Shown piece after piece: positions 26,338 through 35,588 of a DNA stretch of 64,000 nt. Every line of letters begins with the position of its first letter. Position 1 is the first letter of the stretch. The notes under the pieces are model-generated. The model ran no database searches, had not been told where the DNA came from, and was given only the letters and a program-made list of their open reading frames with translations. Source of the DNA: Dyadobacter subterraneus (GTDB lineage Bacteria > Bacteroidota > Bacteroidia > Cytophagales > Spirosomataceae); NCBI RefSeq assembly GCF_015221875.1, contig NZ_JACYGY010000001.1:2294001-2358000 (forward strand), read 5' to 3'. The position numbers were made by a program, and so were the translations under genes.

Positions 26338-27816
26338 ATGCTCACGAAAAAAAATCTACTTCCTTCCGCAGCCTTGTTAAGCCTTTTGGTATTGGCAGGC
26401 TGTGAAGACCACCGTATGGCCGATAGTCCGGACATCGTAGTGCAAAACCGCTCAGTTACCCCGGTTCTTGCAAAATTTCTACCTGGCGCTTCGAATGGAC
26501 GGATTGGAGCCAGCGGACTTTCGATGTACTCGCTGTTAAGCAGCGATGACGTGCTGGAACAATCCCCGAAATATGTATTCGGAGGTTCGGCCGATGGCGC
26601 AGGAATATTCCAAAATCCGGACGGGAATTATACGATTCTTGTTAACAACGAGGACAACTTTGCAGTATCACGCATTACACTTGACAAAACATTTAAACCT
26701 GTTAAGGGTGAGTATGTGTTAAACTCTGACGGAGGTACCTGGCGTTTATGTTCTGCAACGCTTGCAACACCGCTTGAACATGGATTCGGTCCTGTCTTTT
26801 TAACCTGTGGAGAAAGCGGACAGGAGTCGCGCACCCACGCGCTTCGGGTAGACGCTGATGCAAACCAATCCGGTATTTCCAGGGAAGTGGCAGGACTTGG
26901 CCGCTGGAGCGCAGAGAATGCGCTGCCATTACCCAAAACAGCTTACCCGGGGAAAACCATTATCCTGATCGGTGATGATGATTCGGATGTAAACGGCGGA
27001 CAACTTGCCATGTATGCGTCCAATACCGTTGGTGATCTTGAAAACGGAACGCTTTATATGCTGAAACGTTCAGATAATAATCAAAAGGAAATGGACATGA
27101 AGCCCGGATCGGTTTATGACGTCGAATTTACAAAAATTGATAATCATAAGACTCTGACAGGAGCGCAGATTAATGCAAAGGTCAATGAGCTGAAGGGTAT
27201 AAAATTTGGCAGGGTTGAAGATGTTGATTACCGTAAGGGTTCGGCAGCGAACGGGCGTGAAGTGATTTTCGCAGTAACAGGCCAGGATAATTCCGGTGTG
27301 AACGCCGACTATTCACGCTCAAAATACGGCCGTATATACCGTTTGGTGATGGATGCTCAGGACCCGGCCAAGGGAAAACTGGAAGTATTACTGGATGGCG
27401 ATGACCGCCAGGGTATTGCCAAAACATTTCAAGATCCTGATAATGTTTGTGTGACGACCAATTATGTATACATTATGGAAGATCCTAATGGTTATGGTGA
27501 TGAAAAGCATGATGGGTATGTCTATCAATATAACTTAAATACAAGACAACTAACACCCATTATTGAAATTGACCACCGCCGCACCGAAGCAGATGCTGCA
27601 AAATATAACGTAGGCGGTACTTCTAAATTCGGCTCGTGGGAATCCAGTGGAATGATCGACGTTTCTGATGTGACAGGCCGGCCGAATACCTTTATGCTTG
27701 GCATTCAGGCGCATACCTGGAGAGGCGACAAGTACAAAGGTGTTGACGGAGGTTCGGTCCGCAAAAATGAGGACCAGGCAAGTCAGTTAATACTTATTGA
27801 AGGTTTGCCGCGCTAG
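26338..27816 (+). CDS. PhoX-like (DUF839) secreted lipoprotein phosphatase
   Basis: About 492 residues from the ATG at 26338. That start gives a lipoprotein signal (lipobox LVLAGC, then EDHRMAD); the upstream TTG frame would prepend 19 unlikely residues. The body is a propeller-like PhoX/DUF839 protein with PDNVCVTTNYVYIMEDPNGYG near residue 370 and VEDVDYRKG near 295. PhoX enzymes are calcium/iron-dependent alkaline phosphatases, so release of phosphate from organic esters at the cell surface is likely. It heads a cluster of lipoproteins that includes a phytase-family esterase-like protein. Confidence 0.7.
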   Translation: MLTKKNLLPSAALLSLLVLAGCEDHRMADSPDIVVQNRSVTPVLAKFLPGASNGRIGASGLSMYSLLSSDDVLEQSPKYVFGGSADGAGIFQNPDGNYTILVNNEDNFAVSRITLDKTFKPVKGEYVLNSDGGTWRLCSATLATPLEHGFGPVFLTCGESGQESRTHALRVDADANQSGISREVAGLGRWSAENALPLPKTAYPGKTIILIGDDDSDVNGGQLAMYASNTVGDLENGTLYMLKRSDNNQKEMDMKPGSVYDVEFTKIDNHKTLTGAQINAKVNELKGIKFGRVEDVDYRKGSAANGREVIFAVTGQDNSGVNADYSRSKYGRIYRLVMDAQDPAKGKLEVLLDGDDRQGIAKTFQDPDNVCVTTNYVYIMEDPNGYGDEKHDGYVYQYNLNTRQLTPIIEIDHRRTEADAAKYNVGGTSKFGSWESSGMIDVSDVTGRPNTFMLGIQAHTWRGDKYKGVDGGSVRKNEDQASQLILIEGLPR

Positions 27817-27832
27817 GCTGCAAGAAAATTGC

Positions 27833-27866
27833 TGCGCCTGACTGGACATTGTGCCGGTCAGGCGCA
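27833..27866 (+). terminator. Hairpin after the PhoX-like gene
   Basis: 13-bp arms at 27833-27845 and 27854-27866 (one G-T pair) around an 8-nt loop. It is followed by only a weak T-run, so it may be a partial terminator or an mRNA-stabilising hairpin between the two genes. Confidence 0.55.
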
Positions 27867-27904
27867 CTACTTTATAACAGTCATTCATTACTTTCAGACG
27901 ATCT

Positions 27905-29725
27905 ATGTTTTCTAAGTCTTTGCAGGTGCTAAGCAACTGCCGGAACTGCTGGATTTTAATCCTGTTTTTGTTTGCCTTTTGTGCCAGCTGTCGCAAGGAC
28001 CCGGCCTCAGGCGGCATGCCCACCCGCGCCCAAATGGTCAAGCAGGTTTTTATGCAGGATTTAAACAAACTTGATTCTGCGGCCAGCACACTTTATTCTG
28101 ATTTAAAAACGGGCCGGGCGGATACCGCAGTTCAAAACGCCTTTCGCAAAGCAAGACTTGCCTATAAAAGAATTGAATTTATTTCCGCTTATTACAGTCC
28201 GGAAACAACAAAAGCGCTTAACGGGCCTAATATTCCTGAGGTAGATGACGATCTGCGCGTGAACCCGCCTCAGGGATTTCAGGTGCTGGAAGAGCTTGTA
28301 TTTCCGGCTGTTGAACCCGGTTCCAGGTCAGAGGCGCTTGAAATTGTGACTGTGCTGCGCTCCCAAATCAACCGGCTCCGCAAAATTTCAGAAAGCAATG
28401 AGTTGACTGACAGTCATGTATTTGATGCAATGCGGCTGGAAATCTTCCGGCTACAAACACTGGGTATCACCGGGTTTGACTCACCCGTAGCCTTTCATTC
28501 CATGCCTGAGGCTGCCAGTGCCTTGCAGGCACTCCAAAGCCAGCTGCACATTTATGAGCTGGAAAAAAAAGACAGGAACCTTGCTGCAAGACTAAACAAT
28601 GCTTTTGATAAAGCGGTCGCAAAGCTTCAAAAAGCAACCGATTTTGACTCCTTTGACAGGCTTGATTTTATAAAAAATGATGCAAACGCTTTAAGCGCTC
28701 TTCTGTTGGATGCACAAAACACTCTGGGCATTGCTGTCTTTTCCGAGAACCGTCTTTTGGCTCCATCGGCCAGAACGCTCACAGACTCGGGTGTTTACAA
28801 CACCAATTATTTCGTCAATCTGGATGAGCAGCGTGCCACGCCGGGTAAAGTTACACTGGGCAGGATGCTTTTTTTTAACCCGGTTCTCTCCTCAGGTGCG
28901 GGCCGCAGCTGCGCGAGTTGTCATCAGCCTGAGAAGGCTTTTAGTGATGGCGAAACGAAAAGTTTTGCAATCGGCACCGACGGGCGGCGTATCAGCCGTA
29001 ATGCGCCGACGCTTCTGAATGCAGGACTGCAGGCGGTTCAGTTTGCCGATTCCAGGGTCGCATTTCTGGAAGACCAGGCAACAGATGTGATACAGAATAA
29101 ACAGGAGATGCATGGCTCGCTTCCCCTGGCAGTAAAAGCGCTTAGACAGAACCCTGAGTACGCTGGTTTATTTTCTGAACACTACAAGGATGGGGTGACT
29201 GAATCAAACCTTAAGAATGCAATTGCCAGCTATATCCGTTCGCTTACTGCGCCACAGTCCAGTCTTGATACGTATTTTCAGGGCGGGCCAGACATGTTAA
29301 CCATCCAGCAAAAAAAGGGCTTTAACGTTTTTATGGGTAAAGGCAAATGTGCCACCTGTCACTTTTTTCCCTTGTTCAACGGGACTGTACCACCATTTTA
29401 CCAGGAGACAGAAAGTGAGGTATTGGGTGTTCCCGCGACTGTCTCCGGCAAAAACGTCGATGCGGACCTTGGCAAATTTATGCTTACCAAAAGGGAACCT
29501 CACCGCTATGCTTTCAAGACACCGACAGTAAGACAAATTTCAAAGACAGGCCCTTACATGCATAACGGCGTATATAAAACACTCCAGCAGGTGGTAGACT
29601 TTTATGACCAGGGTGGGGGAAATGGTCTTGGATTTAAACTCTCAAATCAAACCCTTCCGTTTGACCGGCTGAATCTGTCAAACGCCGAAAAAAATGCGCT
29701 GATTGCTTTTATGCGTATTTTGTAA
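27905..29725 (+). CDS. Di-heme cytochrome c peroxidase with imelysin-like N-terminal domain
   Basis: 606 residues. A lipoprotein-like signal (FCASC, Cys about residue 29) precedes an all-alpha region (about 40-285) that resembles imelysin; it contains GFQVLEELVFP where imelysins usually have GxHxxE. The C-terminal half is a MauG/CcpA-type peroxidase with two heme-binding motifs, CASCH (336-340) and CATCH (482-486), and the conserved QPEKAFSDGE after the first. It should be periplasmic or surface-anchored and reduce peroxide with electrons from a c-type cytochrome, or oxidise another protein. The fusion of the two parts is unusual. It follows the PhoX-like gene on the same strand. Confidence 0.8.
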   Translation: MFSKSLQVLSNCRNCWILILFLFAFCASCRKDPASGGMPTRAQMVKQVFMQDLNKLDSAASTLYSDLKTGRADTAVQNAFRKARLAYKRIEFISAYYSPETTKALNGPNIPEVDDDLRVNPPQGFQVLEELVFPAVEPGSRSEALEIVTVLRSQINRLRKISESNELTDSHVFDAMRLEIFRLQTLGITGFDSPVAFHSMPEAASALQALQSQLHIYELEKKDRNLAARLNNAFDKAVAKLQKATDFDSFDRLDFIKNDANALSALLLDAQNTLGIAVFSENRLLAPSARTLTDSGVYNTNYFVNLDEQRATPGKVTLGRMLFFNPVLSSGAGRSCASCHQPEKAFSDGETKSFAIGTDGRRISRNAPTLLNAGLQAVQFADSRVAFLEDQATDVIQNKQEMHGSLPLAVKALRQNPEYAGLFSEHYKDGVTESNLKNAIASYIRSLTAPQSSLDTYFQGGPDMLTIQQKKGFNVFMGKGKCATCHFFPLFNGTVPPFYQETESEVLGVPATVSGKNVDADLGKFMLTKREPHRYAFKTPTVRQISKTGPYMHNGVYKTLQQVVDFYDQGGGNGLGFKLSNQTLPFDRLNLSNAEKNALIAFMRIL

Positions 29726-29955
29726 TGGTTGCAGCAGTTAAGCTTTGTCTTTTTAAGATTCGGTGCACTGCCAGGCTGAGGCCATAAAGATTTTGCAGCG
29801 TATGTTTTGAAACTAATTTTTGTTTTAAATCTAGCTGAACTATCTTGATTGATAAACAGGTTAATTAAAAGATAGCAAAGCCTGTCAAAAAGATTTAGTA
29901 AGATTAAAAAATTGTTACGCTTTTGAGATTCAAATATTTCAAACTGCACCATGAG

Positions 29956-29963
29956 TATTTTTG
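29956..29963 (+). promoter_or_regulatory. -7 box for the choice-of-anchor I gene
   Basis: TATTTTTG matches TAnnTTTG and lies 23 bp upstream of the ATG at 29987. No well-spaced -33 element is visible. Confidence 0.4.
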
Positions 29964-29986
29964 AGACTTAACTACTCACAAATCTC

Positions 29987-31489
29987 ATGTTGCAAAAAAT
30001 TACCATTCCTGGCATTACTTTGTTTGCCCTTTTAGTGATCGGATGTACCGATCATCATATCGAGGAGCCTGTCAATGAAAATCCGGCTTCTTTTAAAGAA
30101 GTGGCGGCCATAGACCTTGGCGGCACCGCGGCTTCTGAAATATCAGCTTATGATCCGTCGACCAAACGGCTCTTTACAGTTAATAACGAGGCCTCTGCGC
30201 TTGTGGATGTGCTGGACCTGTCATCTTTTCCTAATATTACCAAACTGCAGCCAATCAATGTTTCGGCCTTAGGTGGTGTTGCCAATAGTGTAGCCATTTC
30301 TGAGGGGAAACTGGCAATCGCTTTGGAAGCAACCAACAAACAGGCTAACGGAAGTGTTATTGTTGTGAACACTTCAACGCTTGCTCAGATCAAACAAATT
30401 CAAGTAGGCGCTCTACCTGACATGGTAACATTCAGTCCTGATGGCAGGTATATCGTGACTGCAAATGAAGGTGAACCCAGCGCGGATTACAGCGTTGATC
30501 CGGAAGGTTCTGTTTCCATTATTGACATTCAGGATAACTACGCTGTTAAAACATTAACATTTGGTGGTTTTGCCAGTTCTTACACCCAGCTGGCTGCAAA
30601 CGGCTTCCGCATTTATGGTCCGGAAGCCAGTTTTGCACAGGACGTAGAACCAGAATACGTTGCAATTTCTTCCGATTCGAAGAAGGCATTTGTCACGCTT
30701 CAGGAAAATAACGGAATTGCTGAAATTGATCTTGTCAATGGAGTCATTTTAAAAATCAATCCCTTGGGTACCAAGGACTTTAATATTCTTTCAAATGCAG
30801 TTGACCCAAGTGACAAGGACAACAAAGTTGAGCTGGGACAATGGCCGGTAAAATCTTTCTTTTTACCTGACGCAATATCGTATTTTTCTGTCAACGGAGC
30901 CGGATATCTTATTACAGCCAATGAAGGAGATGCCCGTGAATATGCCGCTTTCGATGAGCAGGCCCGGGTGAGCACTTTAAAGCTTGATGCTACGGTTTTC
31001 CCTAACGCAGCAGCACTTAAATTACCTGAAAATCTCGGTCGTCTTCGTGTAACCAGTACCATGGGTGATACAGATAAGGACGGCGACTATGATGTTCTTT
31101 ATGGTTTTGGAGGCAGGGGTTTTAGCATTTTTAATGCAGCCAGCGGCCAGCTTACCTATGAGTCAGGAAAAGGTCTGGAGCAGGAAGTAATCAAGGCTAA
31201 TATCTATGATGATGACCGTTCTGACGATAAAGGCGTAGAGCCTGAGGGCGTTACTGTGAGTGTGATGAATGGGAAACCAATTGCATTCATCGCGCTTGAG
31301 CGCGTTGATGCCATCGCAGTTTATGATCTGAGTGATCCTGCAAGTCCTAAATTTTTGCAGATGATTAAAACGGGCGACGCTCCGGAAGGAATTTTGTTTG
31401 TAGCCGCCGATAAAAGTCCAAATGGAAAAGTAATGCTGGTTTCAAGTAATGAGGGCGATGGGACAGTGAAGTTCTATCAGGCCAATTAA
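29987..31489 (+). CDS. Choice-of-anchor I family lipoprotein (beta-propeller)
   Basis: 500 residues with a lipoprotein signal (lipobox LVIGC, then TDHHIEEP). The propeller-type sequence contains AISEGKLAIALEATNKQ, DMVTFSPDGRYIVTANEGEPS, EPEYVAISSDSKKAFVTLQENN, YLITANEGDAREY and KGVEPEGVTVSVMNGKPIAFIALER, which are the hallmark segments of the choice-of-anchor I family (related to secreted alkaline phosphatase-like proteins). Exact reaction unknown; a surface esterase or phosphatase role is plausible from the neighbours. A good terminator follows at 31518-31550. Confidence 0.85.
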   Translation: MLQKITIPGITLFALLVIGCTDHHIEEPVNENPASFKEVAAIDLGGTAASEISAYDPSTKRLFTVNNEASALVDVLDLSSFPNITKLQPINVSALGGVANSVAISEGKLAIALEATNKQANGSVIVVNTSTLAQIKQIQVGALPDMVTFSPDGRYIVTANEGEPSADYSVDPEGSVSIIDIQDNYAVKTLTFGGFASSYTQLAANGFRIYGPEASFAQDVEPEYVAISSDSKKAFVTLQENNGIAEIDLVNGVILKINPLGTKDFNILSNAVDPSDKDNKVELGQWPVKSFFLPDAISYFSVNGAGYLITANEGDAREYAAFDEQARVSTLKLDATVFPNAAALKLPENLGRLRVTSTMGDTDKDGDYDVLYGFGGRGFSIFNAASGQLTYESGKGLEQEVIKANIYDDDRSDDKGVEPEGVTVSVMNGKPIAFIALERVDAIAVYDLSDPASPKFLQMIKTGDAPEGILFVAADKSPNGKVMLVSSNEGDGTVKFYQAN

Positions 31490-31517
31490 AATAAATTCAG
31501 AGGAAATTAGTAATGAG

Positions 31518-31550
31518 AAAATACTGGGCAGTTTTGTCCAGTATTTTTTT
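31518..31550 (+). terminator. Rho-independent terminator after the choice-of-anchor I gene
   Basis: Arms AAAATACTGG (31518-31527) and CCAGTATTTT (31538-31547) with a 10-nt loop and a continuing T-run to 31551. Confidence 0.85.
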
Positions 31551-31617
31551 TCATTTTTATAAAGTTTTTGGCCTGTGGTCCAGCTGAGCCCAGAAGCTAT
31601 AATAATCTGATTGCTAA

Positions 31618-32433
31618 TCATAAATCCCCTGCCCACTGTATACCACCCATGATATGTTCCAGTGAATACTTATCTTCAAATGTTTGGGAGGTGTGCCCGA
31701 TTGCGGAGTAAAACATTCGTCCTTTTCCGATTAAATTAGTCCAGCAGATCGGGTGATCTCCTTTCATATTTTGTGGCCAGATCGAGCGGTATGAACTTTC
31801 GTTTAGTGAAAGCAGAATTTGAATGTTGGCTCTGTTTCTGATCACGTCTTTAAAATTGTACCATTCATCTTTCTTATACCAACGTGCCGGTAAATGTTTA
31901 GTCGCCAGATGGTTTTTCTCTTCGGTGATAATTTCAGCGGAAGTAATCTGACTTGGAATCAGGGTATGACTTTTAAAGCGTGTGCCCAGCAGGCTCGTAT
32001 ACCAGATCCAATGGTGTTCGCAGTCAGCAGCGGAATGGATTCCTGCATAGCCACCTCCGGATTCGATGTAATTTTCAAATACTCTTTTTTGATCGTCTTT
32101 TAATATGGAACCTGTTGTGTTCAAAAAGACGACCACCTTTACAGATGCCAGGTTGCTTCTGCTAAAAAAGGCCGCGTCCTCTGTCACATAGGTAGACCAT
32201 CCGCGCTTGTAGGCTTCGCTGGTAATGGACATGATGCCAGCACCAATGGACTTATGGCGATATCCATTTGTTTTTGAAAATATGACTATATCTGCCCCGG
32301 AGAATTTTTCAGGATCTGTACGCAGGTGGATAGCTGATTTTTGCTGCCAGGGCCACTTGGGAGCTTTCCAGAGCAGGTAAATAGCTGTGACCGCCGTAAT
32401 ACAGGCTAATAGATAAATGAAAGGCTTGATCAT
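31618..32433 (-). CDS. ThuA domain-containing membrane-anchored protein
   Basis: About 271 residues from the ATG at 32433 (an upstream start at 32484 adds 17 residues that look non-coding). One N-terminal membrane anchor (about residues 5-22) is followed by a ThuA domain: IVIFSKTNGYRHKSIGAGI, VVVFLNTTGSILKDDQKRVFENYIESGGGYAGIHSA, the HTLIPSQITSAEIITEEKNH region and the end RMFYSAIGHTSQTFEDKY. ThuA-like proteins share a class-I glutamine-amidotransferase-like fold and are linked to trehalose or other sugar-related use; the reaction is not established. It is transcribed convergently to the preceding gene. Confidence 0.88.
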   Translation of the reverse strand: MIKPFIYLLACITAVTAIYLLWKAPKWPWQQKSAIHLRTDPEKFSGADIVIFSKTNGYRHKSIGAGIMSITSEAYKRGWSTYVTEDAAFFSRSNLASVKVVVFLNTTGSILKDDQKRVFENYIESGGGYAGIHSAADCEHHWIWYTSLLGTRFKSHTLIPSQITSAEIITEEKNHLATKHLPARWYKKDEWYNFKDVIRNRANIQILLSLNESSYRSIWPQNMKGDHPICWTNLIGKGRMFYSAIGHTSQTFEDKYSLEHIMGGIQWAGDL

Positions 32434-32654
32434 TTGATTATTAATGCGGGAATTGAAAAATCGTGATCCTATTGCAGCCTGCATGCCCTGGTAATGTGAG
32501 TATCCTGAATAAGGTTATTTTACCATCGTCTGCGGACGTTCACCAAGGCGCAAAAACATCCGGTCACAGCTTTTATTCAGGTACATCAGAAAGATCAAAC
32601 CGCTGATGAATCATTTTCGCCAGCGGTCATGATCATTTTTTCAAACCAGTGTTT

Positions 32655-33944
32655 TTACCAAAGCGGCTGTTTTAATTTAATAAAATAGATCCTGTTTTTA
32701 TCGACTTTTCCCGTCGCCGGAAGGATTTTCGAAATGTAGGTGCCAGTTCCTGTAACACCAAAATCATCGTCATTTGAAACTGCGATTGTGGTTGAATTAA
32801 TGATTGCCATACCTTCTGCCTTATCATGAGGATAAAGGGAAGAAATATCAGTCATAAGATCTGCTACCAGCGTCTTGGTCACTGGGGTAATACCGTTTGA
32901 TGATAGAGCGGCTGCTGTTTTTAGCTCTTCAACAGTGGAGCTGCCATATAGTTTACCTTTCGCGCCATTGGAAGGATCGGAAATATCTGTGGCAGCGGAA
33001 ATGTTAATTTTGTAGATTTTTTTAATAACCGTTGATCTGTTAGCGTCTGTTGCGTATTCACCGTCACGTTCCAGTACCAAAAATTCAGTATTACTGATTG
33101 CTACAATTTCGCTGTTGGCCTGAAGATTAGCGCGGTCAATCAGATACACATATTCTTTGCTTGTTCCTTCCATAATATCGTAGGCAAGAATGCGGGTTAC
33201 CAAAGATCCTGTTACAGCCGCAGCAGAAGGATTGTACAATGGAAACTGCATAATCCCGACAAGTGTTTTGCCATCCGGAGTTATGGTTAAGCCTTCCATA
33301 CCGCGGTTGGGTCTTCTGCTGGCAAAAACCAGAGGGATTTTGCGGCCGCCTTTACCGCTTCCGAAAGGATTGATACGCTCGATGGTTTTACCATCGGCAT
33401 CAAAATGAACCAGGTGCGGACCATACTCGTCACTGATCCAGAAGCTTCCATCCTGCGCCATAGCCATACCTTCCGAATCCAGACCATCTGCGCTGTTAGA
33501 GAGTGTTTTTCCTGCCAGATCCAGCGCTATCTCCCCGCTAAATCCCTGGCCGACCGGGTTAGGAAGACCGTTTAGTTTGTTTCCGTTTTCATTTTTAAGT
33601 TCAATTACTTTTTCCAGCGTAAGCTGATCTGCTGACAATCTGAATTTTCCGATTTGTGGGGCAAAATCTGGCGAAGCGAACACTTTGGAATTAGCAACCG
33701 TACCATCAATATTTGGGCCGCGGTCCGTCAAAAGATAAAAGACGTTATGATCCTTTGGGTCCTGAACCAGCGCTGAGCCGAAGCCGCCATTGTAAACATT
33801 GATGCCATTGGCAGTGGTGAGCACAACCGGGTTGGTGGCTTCTGCCATCTCTGGATAAGTAGTGTTTTCAATGTTGTGATCTGTGCATCCCAAAGACAGC
33901 ATAACGGTTGAAAACGTTAGAAGCGAAGGTAAATTAAGTTTCAT
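32655..33944 (-). CDS. Phytase-family esterase-like lipoprotein
   Basis: 429 residues with a lipoprotein signal (lipobox LSLGC, then TDHNIENT). The sequence fits the esterase-like activity of phytase family (PF13449 type): YLLTDRGPNIDGTVANSKVF (about residue 70), SEGMAMAQDGSFWISDEYGPHLVHFD (about 155), RRPNRGMEGLTITPDGKTLVGIMQFPL (about 210) and SEIVAISNTEFLVLERDGEYA (about 270). It should be an envelope hydrolase of phosphorylated or ester substrates. Its signal region is very similar to those of the choice-of-anchor I and PhoX-like lipoproteins. Confidence 0.88.
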   Translation of the reverse strand: MKLNLPSLLTFSTVMLSLGCTDHNIENTTYPEMAEATNPVVLTTANGINVYNGGFGSALVQDPKDHNVFYLLTDRGPNIDGTVANSKVFASPDFAPQIGKFRLSADQLTLEKVIELKNENGNKLNGLPNPVGQGFSGEIALDLAGKTLSNSADGLDSEGMAMAQDGSFWISDEYGPHLVHFDADGKTIERINPFGSGKGGRKIPLVFASRRPNRGMEGLTITPDGKTLVGIMQFPLYNPSAAAVTGSLVTRILAYDIMEGTSKEYVYLIDRANLQANSEIVAISNTEFLVLERDGEYATDANRSTVIKKIYKINISAATDISDPSNGAKGKLYGSSTVEELKTAAALSSNGITPVTKTLVADLMTDISSLYPHDKAEGMAIINSTTIAVSNDDDFGVTGTGTYISKILPATGKVDKNRIYFIKLKQPLW

Positions 33945-33970
33945 ATTTTGTAGACCGGATTAAGTTTCTA

Positions 33971-33978
33971 CAAAATTA
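33971..33978 (-). promoter_or_regulatory. -7 box for the phytase-family gene
   Basis: On the minus strand TAATTTTG matches TAnnTTTG, 26 bp upstream of the start codon at 33944. No clear -33 element is seen. Confidence 0.45.
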
Positions 33979-34220
33979 CGGTTACCTGTTTTATCTGTAT
34001 ATTAATAAATGATCTCAAAAATCAACAATTTGTGAAGTCTTGCAGCGGTGTAAAATCAATGAACCAAAAGCGGCGCGTTATAAACTTTACAAAAGCGGAT
34101 TCGTCAAAAAAAACCGACAAAGGGAGTAAATTTATTGTTACCAAAAAAGATCAATACGCCCTAATTACAAATTTTTTCGCTAGCTTTATTTAATAGCCAA
34201 TATTCTATAAAGTCATCGCC

Positions 34221-35414
34221 ATGAAAAGAGTTTTTTACACAATTATCCTGATTTTTTCCGTTTTTGTTTCCTACGCACAGCCCAAGGCTGGCATTAATTT
34301 TACAGAAGATTCCTGGGATGAGACTTTGCAGAATGCACAGAGAAGTGGAAAGCAGATCTTTCTTTATGCCCAGACCAAATCCTGCCGTTTTTGCCGGCAA
34401 ATGGAGCGGGAAGTTTTTACCGATCCAAAGGTCATTGACTTTTACAACACAAATTTTATCAGTTTTAAAATAGATATTGAAGAAGAAGGGATTGGTCAAG
34501 CCCTTTCGAAACAATATGGAATTATGGGATTTCCTACTTATGTGTATTTTGACAAAGAGGGCAAGAGGTCTCATCAGACTGGAGCTTTCAAACCATCGGT
34601 CGATTTCATTCAGGATGGTAAAAATGCTTCTGATCCAGCTACCGCCTTGTTTCCGTTGCTATCAAAATACGAGTTGGGTGAAAGATCTCCGCAGATGCTG
34701 TTAAATTTAAGCAATGCGCTGAGCTATTATATGGTAAAAGACAGTCCGAAAGAAAAGGTTGTAGCGCAGTACCTGGGTACACAATCGGCAGAGGAACTGG
34801 AATCGGAAAAAAATCTCAAATTCATTTTTGCAAATTCGACGAACTTTAAAACGCCTGCAAGTCAATATTTTTTAAAATCCCAGGAAAAATTTATTCCGAT
34901 TTTTGGAAAAGCCGATGTGGATAAGAGAGGCCAAAGAATCATAACGCAGGCGGCATTCACAGCAGGAAGAGAAAATAATTTGGCCCTGCTGAATGAATTG
35001 AAAAACACTGCTGCCACCAGCTTTACAGATACATCCAAACTGCTGTCTTTGACCCGGATTTATTTTTATGGAGGAAAACAGGATTGGCAAAGTTATGCAA
35101 AGGCAACTTTGCAGTATGGAAAAACAGCCGGTGCCAATGATTGGCAGACGATGTATGAGACAGGCGCATATCTGAAACATTTTGCCAAAGATAAAGAAAC
35201 CTTAAAAATCGGTGTGCAGATTATGGACAAGGTATTACAACTGCACAAAAACTATGAACATTTATGCATTTATTCAACTCTACAAAACAGAGTCGGGAAT
35301 AAAGACCTGGCCTTAAAAGCAGCGAAAGAAGCTGTAACGGTGGCCAGGGCGGAAGGGGAGGATGGTAGTGAAGCGCTGGAACTTATTGCTGAGTTAAAGG
35401 CAGTGAAGAAATAA
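34221..35414 (+). CDS. Secreted thioredoxin-fold protein
   Basis: 397 residues with a signal peptide (MKRVFYTIILIFSVFVSYA). A thioredoxin-like domain (about residues 25-135) has the CxxC active site CRFC (about residues 55-58) in YAQTKSCRFCRQMEREVF and the cis-Pro region MGFPTYVYFD. The C-terminal two thirds (about 140-397) is a helical region with TPR-like character. It should act as a periplasmic disulfide reductase or oxidase; the partner is unknown. It is divergent from the phytase-family gene. Confidence 0.85.
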   Translation: MKRVFYTIILIFSVFVSYAQPKAGINFTEDSWDETLQNAQRSGKQIFLYAQTKSCRFCRQMEREVFTDPKVIDFYNTNFISFKIDIEEEGIGQALSKQYGIMGFPTYVYFDKEGKRSHQTGAFKPSVDFIQDGKNASDPATALFPLLSKYELGERSPQMLLNLSNALSYYMVKDSPKEKVVAQYLGTQSAEELESEKNLKFIFANSTNFKTPASQYFLKSQEKFIPIFGKADVDKRGQRIITQAAFTAGRENNLALLNELKNTAATSFTDTSKLLSLTRIYFYGGKQDWQSYAKATLQYGKTAGANDWQTMYETGAYLKHFAKDKETLKIGVQIMDKVLQLHKNYEHLCIYSTLQNRVGNKDLALKAAKEAVTVARAEGEDGSEALELIAELKAVKK

Positions 35415-35418
35415 CACA

Positions 35419-35505
35419 TCAGGGTTTTTATGTCTGGTGGTTTTCAAAGTTAACCCTGAGAACCACCATACCCGAAGGTGGTTGCAAAATCCGGGTTGCA
35501 ACCAC
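35419..35505. repeat. Cluster of mutually exclusive hairpins
   Basis: Four elements with complementary cores: GGTGGTT at 35436-35442, AACCACC at 35461-35467, GGTGGTT at 35477-35483 and TTGCAACCAC at 35496-35505. Adjacent elements can pair in alternative ways (1-2, 2-3 or 3-4), and an outer stem TCAGGGTT/AACCCTGA (35419-35426, 35452-35459) encloses the first. It lies between convergent genes. None of the stems ends in a long T-run. Confidence 0.45.
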
Positions 35506-35588
35506 AGTATTAAGATCTTCCTCTGTCAAATGCGCGAAATCGATTTCATCACTTGGCTTACTAATTTATATACCAGGAGATAATGCCA

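Noticed and set aside
32599..32627. ACCGCTG/CAGCGGT inverted repeat downstream of the phytase-family gene
   Set aside because: Weak stem with a long loop and no proper T-run; not convincing as a terminator.
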